5,106 nucleotides of DNA from an uncultured Ruminococcus sp. Lineage in GTDB: Bacteria > Bacillota > Clostridia > Oscillospirales > Ruminococcaceae. Below are positions 1-5,106 of this stretch, piece by piece (within the stretch, counting starts at the first letter, position 1; the number at the start of each line of letters is the position of its first letter). A program made the translations under genes and the position numbers. Location: NCBI GenBank assembly GCA_900545125.1, contig UQXS01000167.1, positions 1-5,106 of the forward strand. The letters are read 5' to 3'. The notes below the pieces were generated by a model. That model was not told where the DNA came from, searched no databases, and worked only from the letters and a program-made list of their open reading frames with translations.

Positions 1-17
1 GCCGGAAAGGAAATATT

Positions 18-1388
18 ATGGCTGCAATAGCATTTTTAATTACGGCATTTCTTGCCGGTATTACATTGATAAGTATTACTGAAAAAGACGTATCGACTCA
101 ACTGACCAGAGATATAGGCCGCCTTAGAATCATCAAATTTGATGGCGAAACGGCATATATCAACGTCAAGACGCACTGGCAGAAAATCAGTCGTGTCGAT
201 TTAATCAAGGTTATACGCAACTTAATTGATCCCAATGATAGATACGAAGTCGGAAGCAGAGTTATCGCTGAGGTCGCTAAGCGTCTCGCCGAGGACGTTT
301 CTCTTCAGTTCAGCCTTGAGTCGGCGAATATGGCGCAGGAATATCTGATAAATTTCAAAAACGGCGTTCTCAACATCCTCACCGGAGACTTCACCACGGA
401 TCGCAGTAAATGGATATTCGACTACGTCCTCAATGTTAACTACATAGAACGCTGTTCCGAGAAAGACTGTCCGGTCTTCATGAAATTCATCAAGGCATCA
501 GCTGGAATCGAGAATCTTCAGTGCATCCTTATTTCCCTGGGCTTCGGAATCTCTTCACTAACAAAAGTGAAGAAAGCGGTGTTTTTATTCGGCGAAACTG
601 ACGGCGGAAAATCCACTCTCCTGGACTTTCTTGCAACTGCCGTATCTCCGGAGCTCATCTCCAACATAAATTTCCAGCAACTGGGAAGCGGTTATTTCGT
701 GATCCAGCTCCTCGGAAAAAAGCTGAATATCTCCTACGATAACAGTTCAAAAGCAATGGATAACGAACAGATGTTCAAATCGATCGTCGCCGGCGAACGT
801 ATCAGCGCAAGAGCTCTCCGTGAAAACCCGGTGCAGTTTGTTCCGACTTCTAAGCTGTTCTTCGCATCCAACAAACCTTACACATACAAGAATCCGGATT
901 TGGCTTTGTATCGCCGCATGGTGTTCATCCCGTTTGAGTACAGTATTCCTCCGGAAGAACAGGATAAAGAGCTTCTCCAGAAGCTTGAGCAGGAACGTGA
1001 TGTTGTGTTTTCCTTGGCAGCCAGAACGTTGAAAGGCTTCGTGGAGTCGGGTTACGATTTCAAAATGTCGCCGAAGGCTAAGGCGTATCTTGAAAGCCGT
1101 ATCGCCGCTCTCCACTCAGTTGACGGTTTCTTAGAAGATCGCACCGTTGTTGATGAAAATGGCTCAGTATCTGCTGCATCTCTTTACGAGGCGTATAAGT
1201 TGTGGTGTATCGAGAACGCTCTCGATGCGGTAGATAAGGCGGAATTCAAAGAAAGCGTACTTGCTTTCAATCCCAACATCGACTACAAGAAAGTCGGTCC
1301 TCGTCAGAAGAGAGTCTGGGGCTTCAAAGGCTTGAGACTCAAGACCTCAGATGAGTTCAACGCACCTGACGACAGTAAGGAGGATTAA
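18..1388 (+). CDS. D5-like superfamily 3 helicase (phage/plasmid replication primase-helicase C-terminal type)
   Basis: Likely a DNA-unwinding ATPase for replication of the mobile element. In this 456-residue product, residues 108-124 (EYLINFKNGVLNILTGD) match the D5_N region that precedes the helicase core of phage and plasmid DNA primases. The Walker A loop is GETDGGKST (192-200). A Walker B-like stretch is LLGKKLNISYDN (231-242). The SF3 motif C is KLFFASNKP (279-287), and LYRRMVFIPFE (297-307) supplies the likely arginine finger. The C-terminus (about 385-442) looks like the usual winged-helix tail. No primase domain is present, so priming would come from another protein, perhaps encoded just upstream. 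The start is chosen because GGAAAGGA precedes ATG by about 6 bases. The frame is nevertheless open to the window edge, and the hydrophobic first 20 residues are odd for this family, so a start further upstream is possible. It is first in a same-strand run with the mobilization genes. Confidence 0.87.
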   Translation: MAAIAFLITAFLAGITLISITEKDVSTQLTRDIGRLRIIKFDGETAYINVKTHWQKISRVDLIKVIRNLIDPNDRYEVGSRVIAEVAKRLAEDVSLQFSLESANMAQEYLINFKNGVLNILTGDFTTDRSKWIFDYVLNVNYIERCSEKDCPVFMKFIKASAGIENLQCILISLGFGISSLTKVKKAVFLFGETDGGKSTLLDFLATAVSPELISNINFQQLGSGYFVIQLLGKKLNISYDNSSKAMDNEQMFKSIVAGERISARALRENPVQFVPTSKLFFASNKPYTYKNPDLALYRRMVFIPFEYSIPPEEQDKELLQKLEQERDVVFSLAARTLKGFVESGYDFKMSPKAKAYLESRIAALHSVDGFLEDRTVVDENGSVSAASLYEAYKLWCIENALDAVDKAEFKESVLAFNPNIDYKKVGPRQKRVWGFKGLRLKTSDEFNAPDDSKED

Positions 1389-1392
1389 GTAA

Positions 1393-1506
1393 ATGAATTA
1401 TAAAGATAATGGCTTCAAGCCACGAGATGACTGGATTATGGGTAATGATGTAATGACCAATCGAGCAAGATTCCGAGCGGTACGGACAGTACCGCTACCC
1501 ACCTAA
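1393..1506 (+). CDS. Small ORF, 37 codons, unknown function, overlapping the putative oriT
   Basis: A 37-residue product starting MNYKDNGFKPRDDWIMG and rich in Arg near its end (NRARFRAVRTVPLPT). I do not recognise a family. It is supported by a very strong ribosome site, AAGGAGG at 1377-1383, nine bases before the ATG and inside the end of the helicase gene, and by its snug fit, starting five bases after the helicase stop. The next gene begins 25 bases after its stop. Its last third is also the DNA of a perfect 8-bp inverted repeat and the predicted nick site. The ORF may therefore encode a real small basic protein, or may only provide translation through the oriT region. No catalytic motif or membrane segment is visible. 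Confidence 0.5.
   Translation: MNYKDNGFKPRDDWIMGNDVMTNRARFRAVRTVPLPT
1465..1496 (-). other. oriT: Putative origin of transfer (oriT) with MOBP/IncP-like nick site
   Basis: Read on the minus strand, a perfect 8-bp inverted repeat (AGCGGTAC, 5-base loop, GTACCGCT; 1496 down to 1476) is followed by CGGA and then ATCTTG^C, with the predicted nick between 1466 and 1465. In RP4-type origins an inverted repeat recognised by the relaxosome sits about 8 bases before a nick in ATCCTG^C; here the distance is 10. The site lies just upstream of an accessory-like gene and a TraI-related relaxase, the usual place. The polarity would transfer the helicase side first and the relaxase genes last. The nick position is inferred by analogy and is not demonstrated. 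Confidence 0.6.
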
Positions 1507-1531
1507 TACTATTATAAAGGAGAATAAAGCT

Positions 1532-1867
1532 ATGGCAGATTATAAAACTTTTCAGATGAAGATGTACGGCGACGAGGACGAAAAACTTACTCGTCTTGCC
1601 GAAATCGCTAACACTGACAAGACAACCCTCGTAAAACAGCGCACCTTTTCGGACAAAGGCATTATAATACTCGATAAGTCCAACTACATATCCTGCTCAC
1701 TTATCGAGCTTAATGACCAGTTCAAAGCAGCAATGCGTGACGGTATACTCTCAGAGGATAAGTACACTAATTTCTACGCTAAACTTTGCGATATCTCAAA
1801 GGCTTTCGTAGCAGTGAGTAAGGAGCTTACCGACTTTAAAGCCCAACACGAAGGTGGTGAGTTGTAA
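1532..1867 (+). CDS. Small protein upstream of relaxase, probable MobC-like relaxosome accessory
   Basis: A 111-residue, mostly helical, charged protein with no signal peptide or membrane segment. The role is inferred mainly from position: it sits between the putative oriT and the relaxase gene and overlaps the relaxase start by one base (TAATG), so the two are probably translationally coupled. In MOBP systems the gene here usually encodes a small DNA-binding protein that bends or melts oriT and helps load the relaxase. The N-terminal part (about 17-60, KLTRLAEIANTDKTTL onward) could be a compact DNA-binding fold, but I see no clear ribbon-helix-helix motif. Residues 60-103 look like two long helices suited to dimerization. 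The start has AAAGGAG nine to ten bases upstream. Other small element-encoded DNA-binding proteins remain possible. Confidence 0.55.
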   Translation: MADYKTFQMKMYGDEDEKLTRLAEIANTDKTTLVKQRTFSDKGIIILDKSNYISCSLIELNDQFKAAMRDGILSEDKYTNFYAKLCDISKAFVAVSKELTDFKAQHEGGEL

Positions 1868-3051
1868 TGGCATTTCTTAAGGATGTTAATGTGAATGGCA
1901 GAACAGTATTTGACACGAACAACCTTCTTGTTTACCTAACTGATTATCTGAAGACAGACGGCGGCAAATATGTCGCCGGCCTCGGCTTCGTCACCAACAA
2001 CTATCTTGATGAGTTTCAGTTGGTCAAGGTAACTAACCAGAAGACTGCCGGCAGACAGTTCCGTCAGATAACCATAGTCCCGTCTCCTGCCGGAAGCAAA
2101 CTCAGTCATGAGCAGTACATGGAGATGGGACAGGAGATTGCTCAATACTACTACATTCAAGGTTATCAAGTACTGGTAACTATGCATATAGATACGGATA
2201 CGATTCACTTTCACTTAATGCTGAACAGCGTAAATTTCCGTACAGGCAAGATGTTTTCACAGAGTAAAAGCGAACTTAATCGCTTCAAATTACACTGTAA
2301 CCATATTTTCGATAAATACGGACTCGACCTTATCGGAAAGCCCGTAGAGATGATGATTGATACGGTAGTACATGAAATGAGCGAAGGGTTTGAATGCCTT
2401 GAGCTCTTCGATGAGATAATGGCAGATAAAGCCATTTCTCTGTCAGATCTGTACAAGGAGCCGGTGGCTGAGCACCAGCCGCTCTATACCCCTGAATACA
2501 CGATGGGCGATTGCATAGTTTGTGCCCCAACGCAGACTCGTAATTACTTCAATCCCGATGCCCCTAAGCCGTGGACAAGAATTGTAATACATCCTGACGG
2601 ATCATTGGGAATCCCAACTTACCCTCTGGACGAAATAGATATGCATATTATCAGTTTCATGTCTCCGGAGTTAAGACAGAGGGTGTTGTCCATTTATCAA
2701 CAGCGTCCGTACTATAGACGCCAGGTGGTAAGCGGCAAACAGTTCGCTGAGAACCCAACTCTCTTCTTAAACAACAGCTGTGAAATCAATATTATTATTG
2801 AATCTGATGCCGAGCGCGAGAATGTAATTGCAGTTTTAGGTAGACTCAGACGCATGGCAGAAGCTGAAAGAGCCTATAACACCAAGCTCGGTGTAGCATC
2901 CGTTGCTCAGCTTGATCAGTTAGGCGTTGCAGCGAATGTTACAACTGATAACAGCACTACTCTGAACGTAACAATCAAGGGAAAAGATGGCACAGAGGAG
3001 ACCGCTCGTGAGGTCATTAATCTCCCTTGTGAAGATGATAAGAATAATTGA
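1867..3051 (+). CDS. MOBP-family relaxase / mobilization nuclease (RP4 TraI-like N-terminal domain)
   Basis: A single-strand DNA transesterase expected to nick oriT and lead the transferred strand. In this 394-residue protein, YLTDYLKT (23-30) aligns with YITD of RP4 TraI, making Y23 the likely nucleophile, and FVTNN (41-45) matches the following conserved VTNC. The metal-binding motif is HIDTDTIHFH (107-116), with H107, H114 and H116 as the triad and N120 of LMLNSVN after it. The relaxase domain continues through about residue 158 (HIFDKYGLDLIGKP). Residues 160-394 match nothing I recognise; they lack the long coiled coil common in these proteins and may contact the accessory protein or a helper coupling protein. 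One oddity is that the conserved His of the usual 'H-hydrophobic-SF' motif appears replaced by Gln near residue 67 (RQFRQITIVPSP). The ribosome site AAGGTGGTG lies within the end of the preceding gene, which overlaps by one base. Confidence 0.88.
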   Translation: MAFLKDVNVNGRTVFDTNNLLVYLTDYLKTDGGKYVAGLGFVTNNYLDEFQLVKVTNQKTAGRQFRQITIVPSPAGSKLSHEQYMEMGQEIAQYYYIQGYQVLVTMHIDTDTIHFHLMLNSVNFRTGKMFSQSKSELNRFKLHCNHIFDKYGLDLIGKPVEMMIDTVVHEMSEGFECLELFDEIMADKAISLSDLYKEPVAEHQPLYTPEYTMGDCIVCAPTQTRNYFNPDAPKPWTRIVIHPDGSLGIPTYPLDEIDMHIISFMSPELRQRVLSIYQQRPYYRRQVVSGKQFAENPTLFLNNSCEINIIIESDAERENVIAVLGRLRRMAEAERAYNTKLGVASVAQLDQLGVAANVTTDNSTTLNVTIKGKDGTEETAREVINLPCEDDKNN

Positions 3052-3054
3052 TTT

Positions 3055-3081
3055 AAAGCACCCTTCGGGGTGCTTTTCTTT
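3055..3081 (+). terminator. Rho-independent terminator of the mobilization operon
   Basis: AAAGCACCC pairs perfectly with GGGTGCTTT around a TTCG tetraloop, giving a 9-bp stem closed by the very stable C(UUCG)G loop, followed by TTTTCTTT. It starts three bases after the relaxase stop codon. There is no T-run on the opposite side, so it acts on plus-strand transcripts only. Confidence 0.93.
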
Positions 3082-3130
3082 ACTATCAATATTATACATC
3101 GCCATGGATACGCCGTCAAGCATTAATTTC

Positions 3131-3146
3131 GTTAACAGAGGTTAAC
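3131..3146. repeat. Paired GTTAAC sites one helical turn apart
   Basis: Two copies of the self-complementary hexamer GTTAAC (3131-3136 and 3141-3146) are spaced ten bases start to start, putting both on the same DNA face. This could be an operator or an arm-type recombinase/excisionase site; the repeat is short, so chance is not excluded. Confidence 0.4.
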
Positions 3147-3207
3147 AAAATATCTTGAAGTCACTCAATACCACTCCGTGGCACTGCCTGATTCTTGGCG
3201 ATATATA

Positions 3208-3223
3208 GCGAAAAATTTTTCGC
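3208..3223. repeat. Perfect 16-bp palindrome
   Basis: GCGAAAAATTTTTCGC is identical to its own reverse complement with no spacer. A spacerless palindrome with an A5T5 core is more like a dimeric protein-binding site or intrinsically bent DNA than an RNA hairpin. It abuts the start of the next hairpin by one shared base. Confidence 0.7.
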
Positions 3224-3256
3224 GTTGCTGCCCGGTTGCTGCCAGCAACGTTTTTT
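3223..3256 (+). terminator. Terminator-like hairpin with two alternative pairings
   Basis: CAGCAACG (3243-3250) pairs with CGTTGCTG (3223-3230) across a 12-base loop, or GCAAC within it (3245-3249) pairs with the nearer GTTGC (3235-3239) across 5 bases. Six T residues follow at 3251-3256. It could act as a second plus-strand terminator behind the one at 3055, or the duplicated GTTGCTG could be a protein-binding repeat. No gene lies between the two terminators. Confidence 0.5.
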
Positions 3257-3305
3257 AGGCGTATAATCAAAAAAATAACCGCTCGCAATATAATCCTAAA
3301 AAACG
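3249..3305. repeat. 11-bp perfect inverted repeat, 35-base spacer
   Basis: CGTTTTTTAGG (3249-3259) and CCTAAAAAACG (3295-3305) are exact reverse complements. The left arm contains the T-run of the preceding terminator-like hairpin. The long spacer argues for paired binding sites or a cruciform rather than a simple terminator. Confidence 0.65.
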
Positions 3306-3372
3306 CATTGTAAACAGTTATCGCCTGAATCAAATCAATTGTCATCACATTAGTTATTCCCGAAATACAGGC

Positions 3373-3432
3373 AAAAATAATAGCACTATGCAAAAGTTAC
3401 GGGCTGCCATTTCCCAAACTTACATAGTGCTA
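3373..3432 (-). terminator. Inverted repeat just after the tRNA, possible tRNA terminator
   Basis: On the minus strand TAGCACTATG (3432-3423) pairs perfectly with CATAGTGCTA (3390-3381), with a further inner pairing of AAGTT with AACTT, then TTATTTTT (3380-3373). It begins five bases beyond the tRNA 3' end, so it can serve as the tRNA terminator. The stem is AT-rich with a large loop, so it may instead be a recombination core or binding site. If it is the native terminator, the element boundary lies left of it. Confidence 0.55.
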
Positions 3433-3437
3433 ATTTC

Positions 3438-3514
<77 letters not shown>

Positions 3515-3545
3515 ATATATTTTTCATTTGCCTTACGACTTTATT

Positions 3546-3574
3546 ATTATATCACGAAATGGAACTATTGTCAA
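3546..3574 (-). promoter_or_regulatory. Consensus sigma-A promoter for tRNA-fMet
   Basis: On the minus strand a perfect -35 TTGACA (3574-3569), a 17-base spacer and a perfect -10 TATAAT (3551-3546) predict a start near 3539 and a leader of about 25 bases before the tRNA. The -35 sits inside a 13-base near-palindrome, CTATTG-T-CAATAG on the plus strand (3565-3577). Confidence 0.93.
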
Positions 3575-3614
3575 TAGCTTTCAATATATTTTTTTGTTTT
3601 AACTTAAATTCGCA

Positions 3615-4892
3615 TTATTTCATCTCATATCCTCCTACCGGACGGATATTCAGTTTACGGCATGAACCTTCTCCGAAGATATCATTCATAAGACGTACAT
3701 AGGATTCCGACCTATAATTCGGCACAAACGCCATTATCGAGCCTCCGAATCCGCCTCCGTGAACCTTGACTGCCCCGCTTCCTTCCAGAAATCTTTTGCT
3801 TAGCATTATGGCTACAGGTATTTCCTGATGCATACCGCAGTTTGTGGGACAAAGATTCTGCAAAAGTTCAGCCGACGAATCCCCTGATTCATTAACAAGA
3901 CCAAAAAAGCTCTCTGTATCGCCGTTTTCCAGCGATTCTGCCTCCTGAACGGCACGTTTTGTCTCGCCAAAGAAATGAGCAGCACGCAGAATTTCCCGAT
4001 CACTGCATTTTTGACGCAAACCTGCAATATTATCAAAAAAAGCTTCCTCATCCGCTTCTGCAAGTACGCTGTACCCCATTTCCCGAGCTATATGTTTCAT
4101 TTCTGAGCAAACAGCATCGTACTCAGCGTCAAGTCCTGCATGACTTCTGCTGGTATTCGTAACGCACAGTGAATACCCTGATTTGCCGAAATCAAAACCT
4201 ATCTTTTTAATCAGCGGAGCAGACGGATCTACAAGATCAGCCAGTATAAATCCACCGGATGCGCATACGACCTGATCCATAATTCCGCAGTTTTTGCCGT
4301 AAAAATCATTTTCTGCACTATGGCACACTTCTGCGATCTCATTGGGATTAAGATTTTCACTTCCAAAAAAACCGTCGATAATTGTCGCAATCAGTATCTC
4401 AAAGGCTGACGACGAAGCAAGTCCGCCACCCACAGGTATTTCTGAGGAAATAAATACATTAAGGCCTCCTGTTTCTATCCCCTTTTTCCTGAGACCATAG
4501 ATGATTCCCTTTACAAGAGCCGCAGAAGTCCCCTTCTCTATGACGGTCATATCAGATATATTTACGGTAAACGAGCCGAATCCCTCCGAAGCAATGCGTA
4601 TTTCATTGCTTCCGTTCAGTTCTGCGATTGCTGTCATATCCGCATCAATTGCAGCGGCAAGAACATTTCCATGCTGATGATCCGTGTGATTTCCGCCGAT
4701 CTCAGCTCTTCCACCGGCTGAAAAAACACGTGCATCGGTACATTCAGGGTAAAGCCGAGAGAATCTTTCCGCTGCCGAAAGATACCGTGCTCTGTTCCTG
4801 AGAACGTTCCTTTCAGAAGAACCATACAGCATTTTTAGCTGACTGTCAAACATTCCCGAAGAGATACCGCTGCTTAATTCATATATAGTCAT
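3615..4892 (-). CDS. galK: Galactokinase
   Basis: Cytoplasmic GHMP kinase that phosphorylates galactose at C1 using ATP, the entry step of the Leloir pathway. In the 425-residue product the galactokinase signature is GRAEIGGNHTDHQHG (61-75), the GHMP ATP-binding loop is IPVGGGLASSSAFEI (152-166), and the C-terminal motif is KVHGGGFGGS (376-385). The catalytic Asp is D206 in NCGIMDQ, and Y258 in AEYDAVC matches the sugar-contacting Tyr. R62, H69 and D71 are kept, but the Glu of the usual GEHTDY is Asn (N68) and the Tyr is His. I recall this as typical of a clostridial subgroup. The N-terminal extension (MTIYELSSGISSGMFD) also fits that subgroup and the start. AAAGGAG lies six to seven bases upstream, and the ATG overlaps the preceding gene's stop by four bases (ATGA), suggesting coupling. 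No other gal gene is in view, and no terminator follows. Confidence 0.93.
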   Translation of the reverse strand: MTIYELSSGISSGMFDSQLKMLYGSSERNVLRNRARYLSAAERFSRLYPECTDARVFSAGGRAEIGGNHTDHQHGNVLAAAIDADMTAIAELNGSNEIRIASEGFGSFTVNISDMTVIEKGTSAALVKGIIYGLRKKGIETGGLNVFISSEIPVGGGLASSSAFEILIATIIDGFFGSENLNPNEIAEVCHSAENDFYGKNCGIMDQVVCASGGFILADLVDPSAPLIKKIGFDFGKSGYSLCVTNTSRSHAGLDAEYDAVCSEMKHIAREMGYSVLAEADEEAFFDNIAGLRQKCSDREILRAAHFFGETKRAVQEAESLENGDTESFFGLVNESGDSSAELLQNLCPTNCGMHQEIPVAIMLSKRFLEGSGAVKVHGGGFGGSIMAFVPNYRSESYVRLMNDIFGEGSCRKLNIRPVGGYEMK

Positions 4893-5106
4893 AAATTCTC
4901 TCCTTTTTTATCTTTTACAAAAAGCCTTTGCATCATATCTATACCCATAGTCAGATAGCGCATAAACGGTTCAGCAATAATTGAAAATGTAATGCAGAGA
5001 AGCACACATCTGGGCGACATTGCCGATATATCGAAGAAATCGCTTACAAATACCATACTGAAAATAAGTCCCAGAGCGCATATTATCCACAGCCACATTT
5101 TATATA
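4889..5106 (-). CDS. Small or partial membrane protein, unknown function (5' end beyond window)
   Basis: The frame encodes about 70 residues with two likely membrane segments, roughly WLWIICALGLIFSMVFV and CVLLCITFSIIAEPFM, then a charged cytoplasmic-type tail ending VKDKKGENL. An ATG at 5098 could be a start, but the eight bases before it (TATATAAA) contain no ribosome site and the frame stays open to the edge, so this is more likely the C-terminal part of a longer membrane protein. Its stop overlaps the galK start as ATGA, and the galK ribosome site lies inside its end, so the two are probably co-transcribed. I do not recognise the family; a link to sugar uptake is only a guess from position. 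Confidence 0.55.
   Translation of the reverse strand, partial: YKMWLWIICALGLIFSMVFVSDFFDISAMSPRCVLLCITFSIIAEPFMRYLTMGIDMMQRLFVKDKKGENL

Larger units (their letters stand above)
3082..3437. other. Gene-free junction region rich in symmetric sequences; possible element end/attachment region
   Basis: About 355 bases lie between the mobilization terminator and the tRNA 3' end with no credible gene. An 83-codon minus-strand frame here starts at TTG, lacks a ribosome site and is interrupted by hairpins, so I do not call it. The region holds several perfect repeats and palindromes, listed separately. Such crowding suits protein-binding sites for an integrase and excisionase at a mobile-element end, but the exact element boundary cannot be set without the other end or an empty site. 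Confidence 0.45.

Noticed and set aside
747..1115. 122-codon minus-strand frame inside the helicase gene
   Set aside because: It lies wholly within the SF3 helicase core opposite conserved motifs; its composition (many Arg, Phe, His, Cys) is typical of an antisense shadow.
3142..3393. 83-codon minus-strand frame starting at TTG
   Set aside because: No ribosome site, rare start, no recognisable domain, and it runs through the 16-bp palindrome and two inverted repeats; more likely non-coding.
3812..4063. 83-codon second minus-strand frame inside galK
   Set aside because: Fully overlaps a well-supported galactokinase gene in another frame, with no ribosome site or motif.

Overview
The window looks like chromosomal DNA of a low-to-mid GC member of the Bacillota, most likely a gut-type Clostridia (Ruminococcus or Oscillospiraceae-like), with one end of an integrated mobilizable element. 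The host guess rests on strong AGGAGG-type ribosome sites, a consensus sigma-A promoter, and a galactokinase of the clostridial 'GGNHTDHQHG' type. It is an inference from sequence style, not a database match.

Positions 1-3081 (plus strand) are the mobile-element part. In order they hold a D5-like superfamily 3 helicase, a 37-codon small ORF, a small protein proposed as a relaxosome accessory factor, and a MOBP-type relaxase related to RP4 TraI. The genes are tightly packed, run in one direction, and end at a strong UUCG-loop terminator. Between helicase and accessory gene, on the minus strand, lies an inverted repeat followed after four bases by ATCTTG^C, the layout of an IncP/MOBP-type origin of transfer. 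The predicted nick polarity would send the helicase side first and the relaxase side last, as is usual for mobilization regions. No recombinase, coupling protein or mating-channel gene is present, so if these genes are mobile they would need a helper system for transfer; any integrase must lie left of the window.

Positions 3082-3437 have no credible gene but hold an unusual density of symmetric sequences: paired GTTAAC sites, a perfect 16-bp palindrome, two competing terminator-like hairpins, an 11-bp inverted repeat and a 10-bp inverted repeat. This could be the element's attachment/excision end. It abuts the 3' end of an initiator tRNA-fMet gene (3438-3514, minus strand), and tRNA 3' ends are classic integration sites. 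The tRNA has its own perfect consensus promoter.

Positions 3615-5106 (minus strand) are ordinary host chromosome: a galactokinase gene whose start overlaps by 4 bases the end of a small membrane-protein gene that runs off the right edge. No terminator is visible between galK and the tRNA, so galK transcripts may read into the tRNA gene.
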